Assembly: GCA_945874195.1 (NCBI GenBank)
Contig: CAMCFW010000126.1
Coordinates: forward strand, 1-6,460
Length of the DNA: 6,460 nt
Reading direction: 5' to 3'
Source of the DNA: Chryseobacterium gleum
Lineage (GTDB): Bacteria; Bacteroidota; Bacteroidia; UBA10329
Shown: one piece after another, positions 5,501 to 6,460 of the stretch
Numbering within the stretch: position 1 is the stretch's first letter
Layout of the letters: each line of letters begins with the position of its first letter
Translations under genes and position numbers: made by a program
Notes under the pieces: model-generated
Seen by the model: only the letters and a program-made list of their open reading frames with translations
Database searches by the model: none
Told to the model about the DNA's origin: nothing

Positions 5501-6460
5501 ATGAAAAAGCTACTTTTTATCCTCGTCCCTTCAGTTATTCTACTCATCTCTTCTTGCGCCACCGACCCTAATAAGGAACCAAGCGAAGGTTGGACCAAGA
5601 ACTTACAACAGAAGCTTGCTGAAGCAAAACCAGGCTCAACCATAGAACTGCCTGAAGGCGTCATTGAATTGCAAGGAACACTTTCGTTGGATGGTATTGA
5701 AAACGTGACCATCGTTGGAAAAGGAAAAGAAAAGACCATCCTGTCTTTCAAGGGTCAGGCCGAAGGTGAAGAAGGCCTTCTGATCAAGGCGAACGGAATT
5801 ATCCTGAAGGATTTTTCTGTGCTTGATACAAAGGGCGATGCCGTCAAGATCCAAAACGCGATAGGCGTCAATGTCTCCAATGTGAACGTAGGCTGGACAA
5901 CCGGACCAAGTGCCGAGAATGGTGCCTACGGGATCAACCCGATCGCATGTGATCAGGTTCGTTTAGACGGTTGCGAAGCTTACGGTGCGTCTGTTGCGGG
6001 TTTCCGTGTCAGCCAAAGTCAGAATGTGATCATAAAAGCCTGCCGCGCCCACGATAATGTTGTTGGCATTGCAATTGAAAACAGCTATAAGGTTGATATT
6101 TTTGAGTGCTTGACCGAGAACAACGCAGGCGGAATCTGCCTGATGGACCAACCGGATGCTGCAAAAGCGGGCTCTCAGGTTCGAGTTTACAACAACGATA
6201 TGATCAACAACAACCTTTCGAATTTCGGGGCAGCTGGTAGTGCTGGATCTGTTATTCCTACTGGAACGGGATGCTTTATCATGGCCTACGAACAAGTGGA
6301 GATCATGGACAACGATATCAGCGGCAACAATACGGTGCAGCTGGGAGTTGGCTCTTATCAGATGACCGGATCGGAAGCAAAGGATGCGATTTACAACCCA
6401 TATTCATCCACAATTTCCATTTACGGTAACCGGTTCGGCACCACCTCTGCATCAGCCGAT
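5501..6460 (+). CDS. Parallel beta-helix lipoprotein (TIGR03805/SO2931-like), 3'-truncated by the window end
   Basis: The frame runs open from the ATG at 5501 to the last base (320 complete codons) with no stop, so the C-terminus is missing. The signal peptide ends in the lipobox LISSC (Cys19), predicting a lipid-anchored envelope protein. The N-terminal cap (LQQKLAEAKPGSTIELPEG, then DGIENVTIVGKGKEKTIL) begins a right-handed parallel beta-helix of stacked turns up to the window edge. Segments such as EGLLI, DTKGDAVKI, GAYGINPIAC, AGFRVSQS, GIAIENS, AGGICLMDQP and PTGTGCFIMA match what I remember of the TIGR03805 family, which usually neighbours or is fused to a cytochrome-like TIGR03806 (SO2930-type) protein. 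Six Cys residues occur in the mature helix (150, 158, 181, 203, 213, 258), unusual for a simple scaffold. It is a paralog of the beta-helix encoded at 3034-4518 but has no heme motif in the visible part. The substrate and activity are unknown. Confidence 0.88.
   Translation, partial: MKKLLFILVPSVILLISSCATDPNKEPSEGWTKNLQQKLAEAKPGSTIELPEGVIELQGTLSLDGIENVTIVGKGKEKTILSFKGQAEGEEGLLIKANGIILKDFSVLDTKGDAVKIQNAIGVNVSNVNVGWTTGPSAENGAYGINPIACDQVRLDGCEAYGASVAGFRVSQSQNVIIKACRAHDNVVGIAIENSYKVDIFECLTENNAGGICLMDQPDAAKAGSQVRVYNNDMINNNLSNFGAAGSAGSVIPTGTGCFIMAYEQVEIMDNDISGNNTVQLGVGSYQMTGSEAKDAIYNPYSSTISIYGNRFGTTSASAD

Overview
The window reads as a piece of a Bacteroidota chromosome, probably a Flavobacteriales-like lineage of moderate GC. 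The supporting signs are start codons without Shine-Dalgarno sequences, perfect TAnnTTTG (-7 type) promoter elements at two gene starts, lipoprotein signal peptides ending in Cys, and tightly packed same-strand genes. All six genes lie on the + strand. No RNA gene, mobile element, CRISPR array or long non-coding stretch was seen; the longest gap between genes is about 80 bases.

Layout: (1) positions 1-1056 hold the 3' half of a FadJ/FadB-type fatty-acid beta-oxidation protein, closed by a clear intrinsic terminator at 1059-1087. (2) Positions 1138-4518 hold a likely three-gene operon of exported redox proteins. These are a diheme cytochrome c lipoprotein, a MauG/cytochrome c peroxidase-family diheme lipoprotein overlapping it by 4 nt, and, 25 nt further on, a right-handed parallel beta-helix protein fused to a C-terminal single-heme cytochrome c domain. 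(3) Positions 4569-5423 hold a classical short-chain dehydrogenase/reductase whose promoter motif sits so close to the ATG that the mRNA may be leaderless. (4) Positions 5501-6460 hold the start of a second beta-helix lipoprotein, cut by the window end and paralogous to the beta-helix part of the 3034-4518 gene.

The most interesting feature is the pairing of beta-helix proteins with c-type cytochromes. The 5501 gene resembles a family I know from memory as TIGR03805 (SO2931-like), whose members usually sit beside, or are fused to, a cytochrome-like protein of the SO2930/HNE_0200 family (TIGR03806), with unknown function. Here one paralog carries its own heme domain and follows two more cytochrome genes (five CxxCH motifs in three consecutive genes), and the second paralog stands alone at the window edge. 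I infer an envelope electron-transfer or oxidative maturation system in which the beta-helix acts as scaffold or substrate binder and the MauG-like protein as a peroxide-dependent or modifying enzyme. The substrate cannot be read from the sequence. The dehydrogenase lies between the two beta-helix genes, but it is cytoplasmic and may belong to the system only by position.
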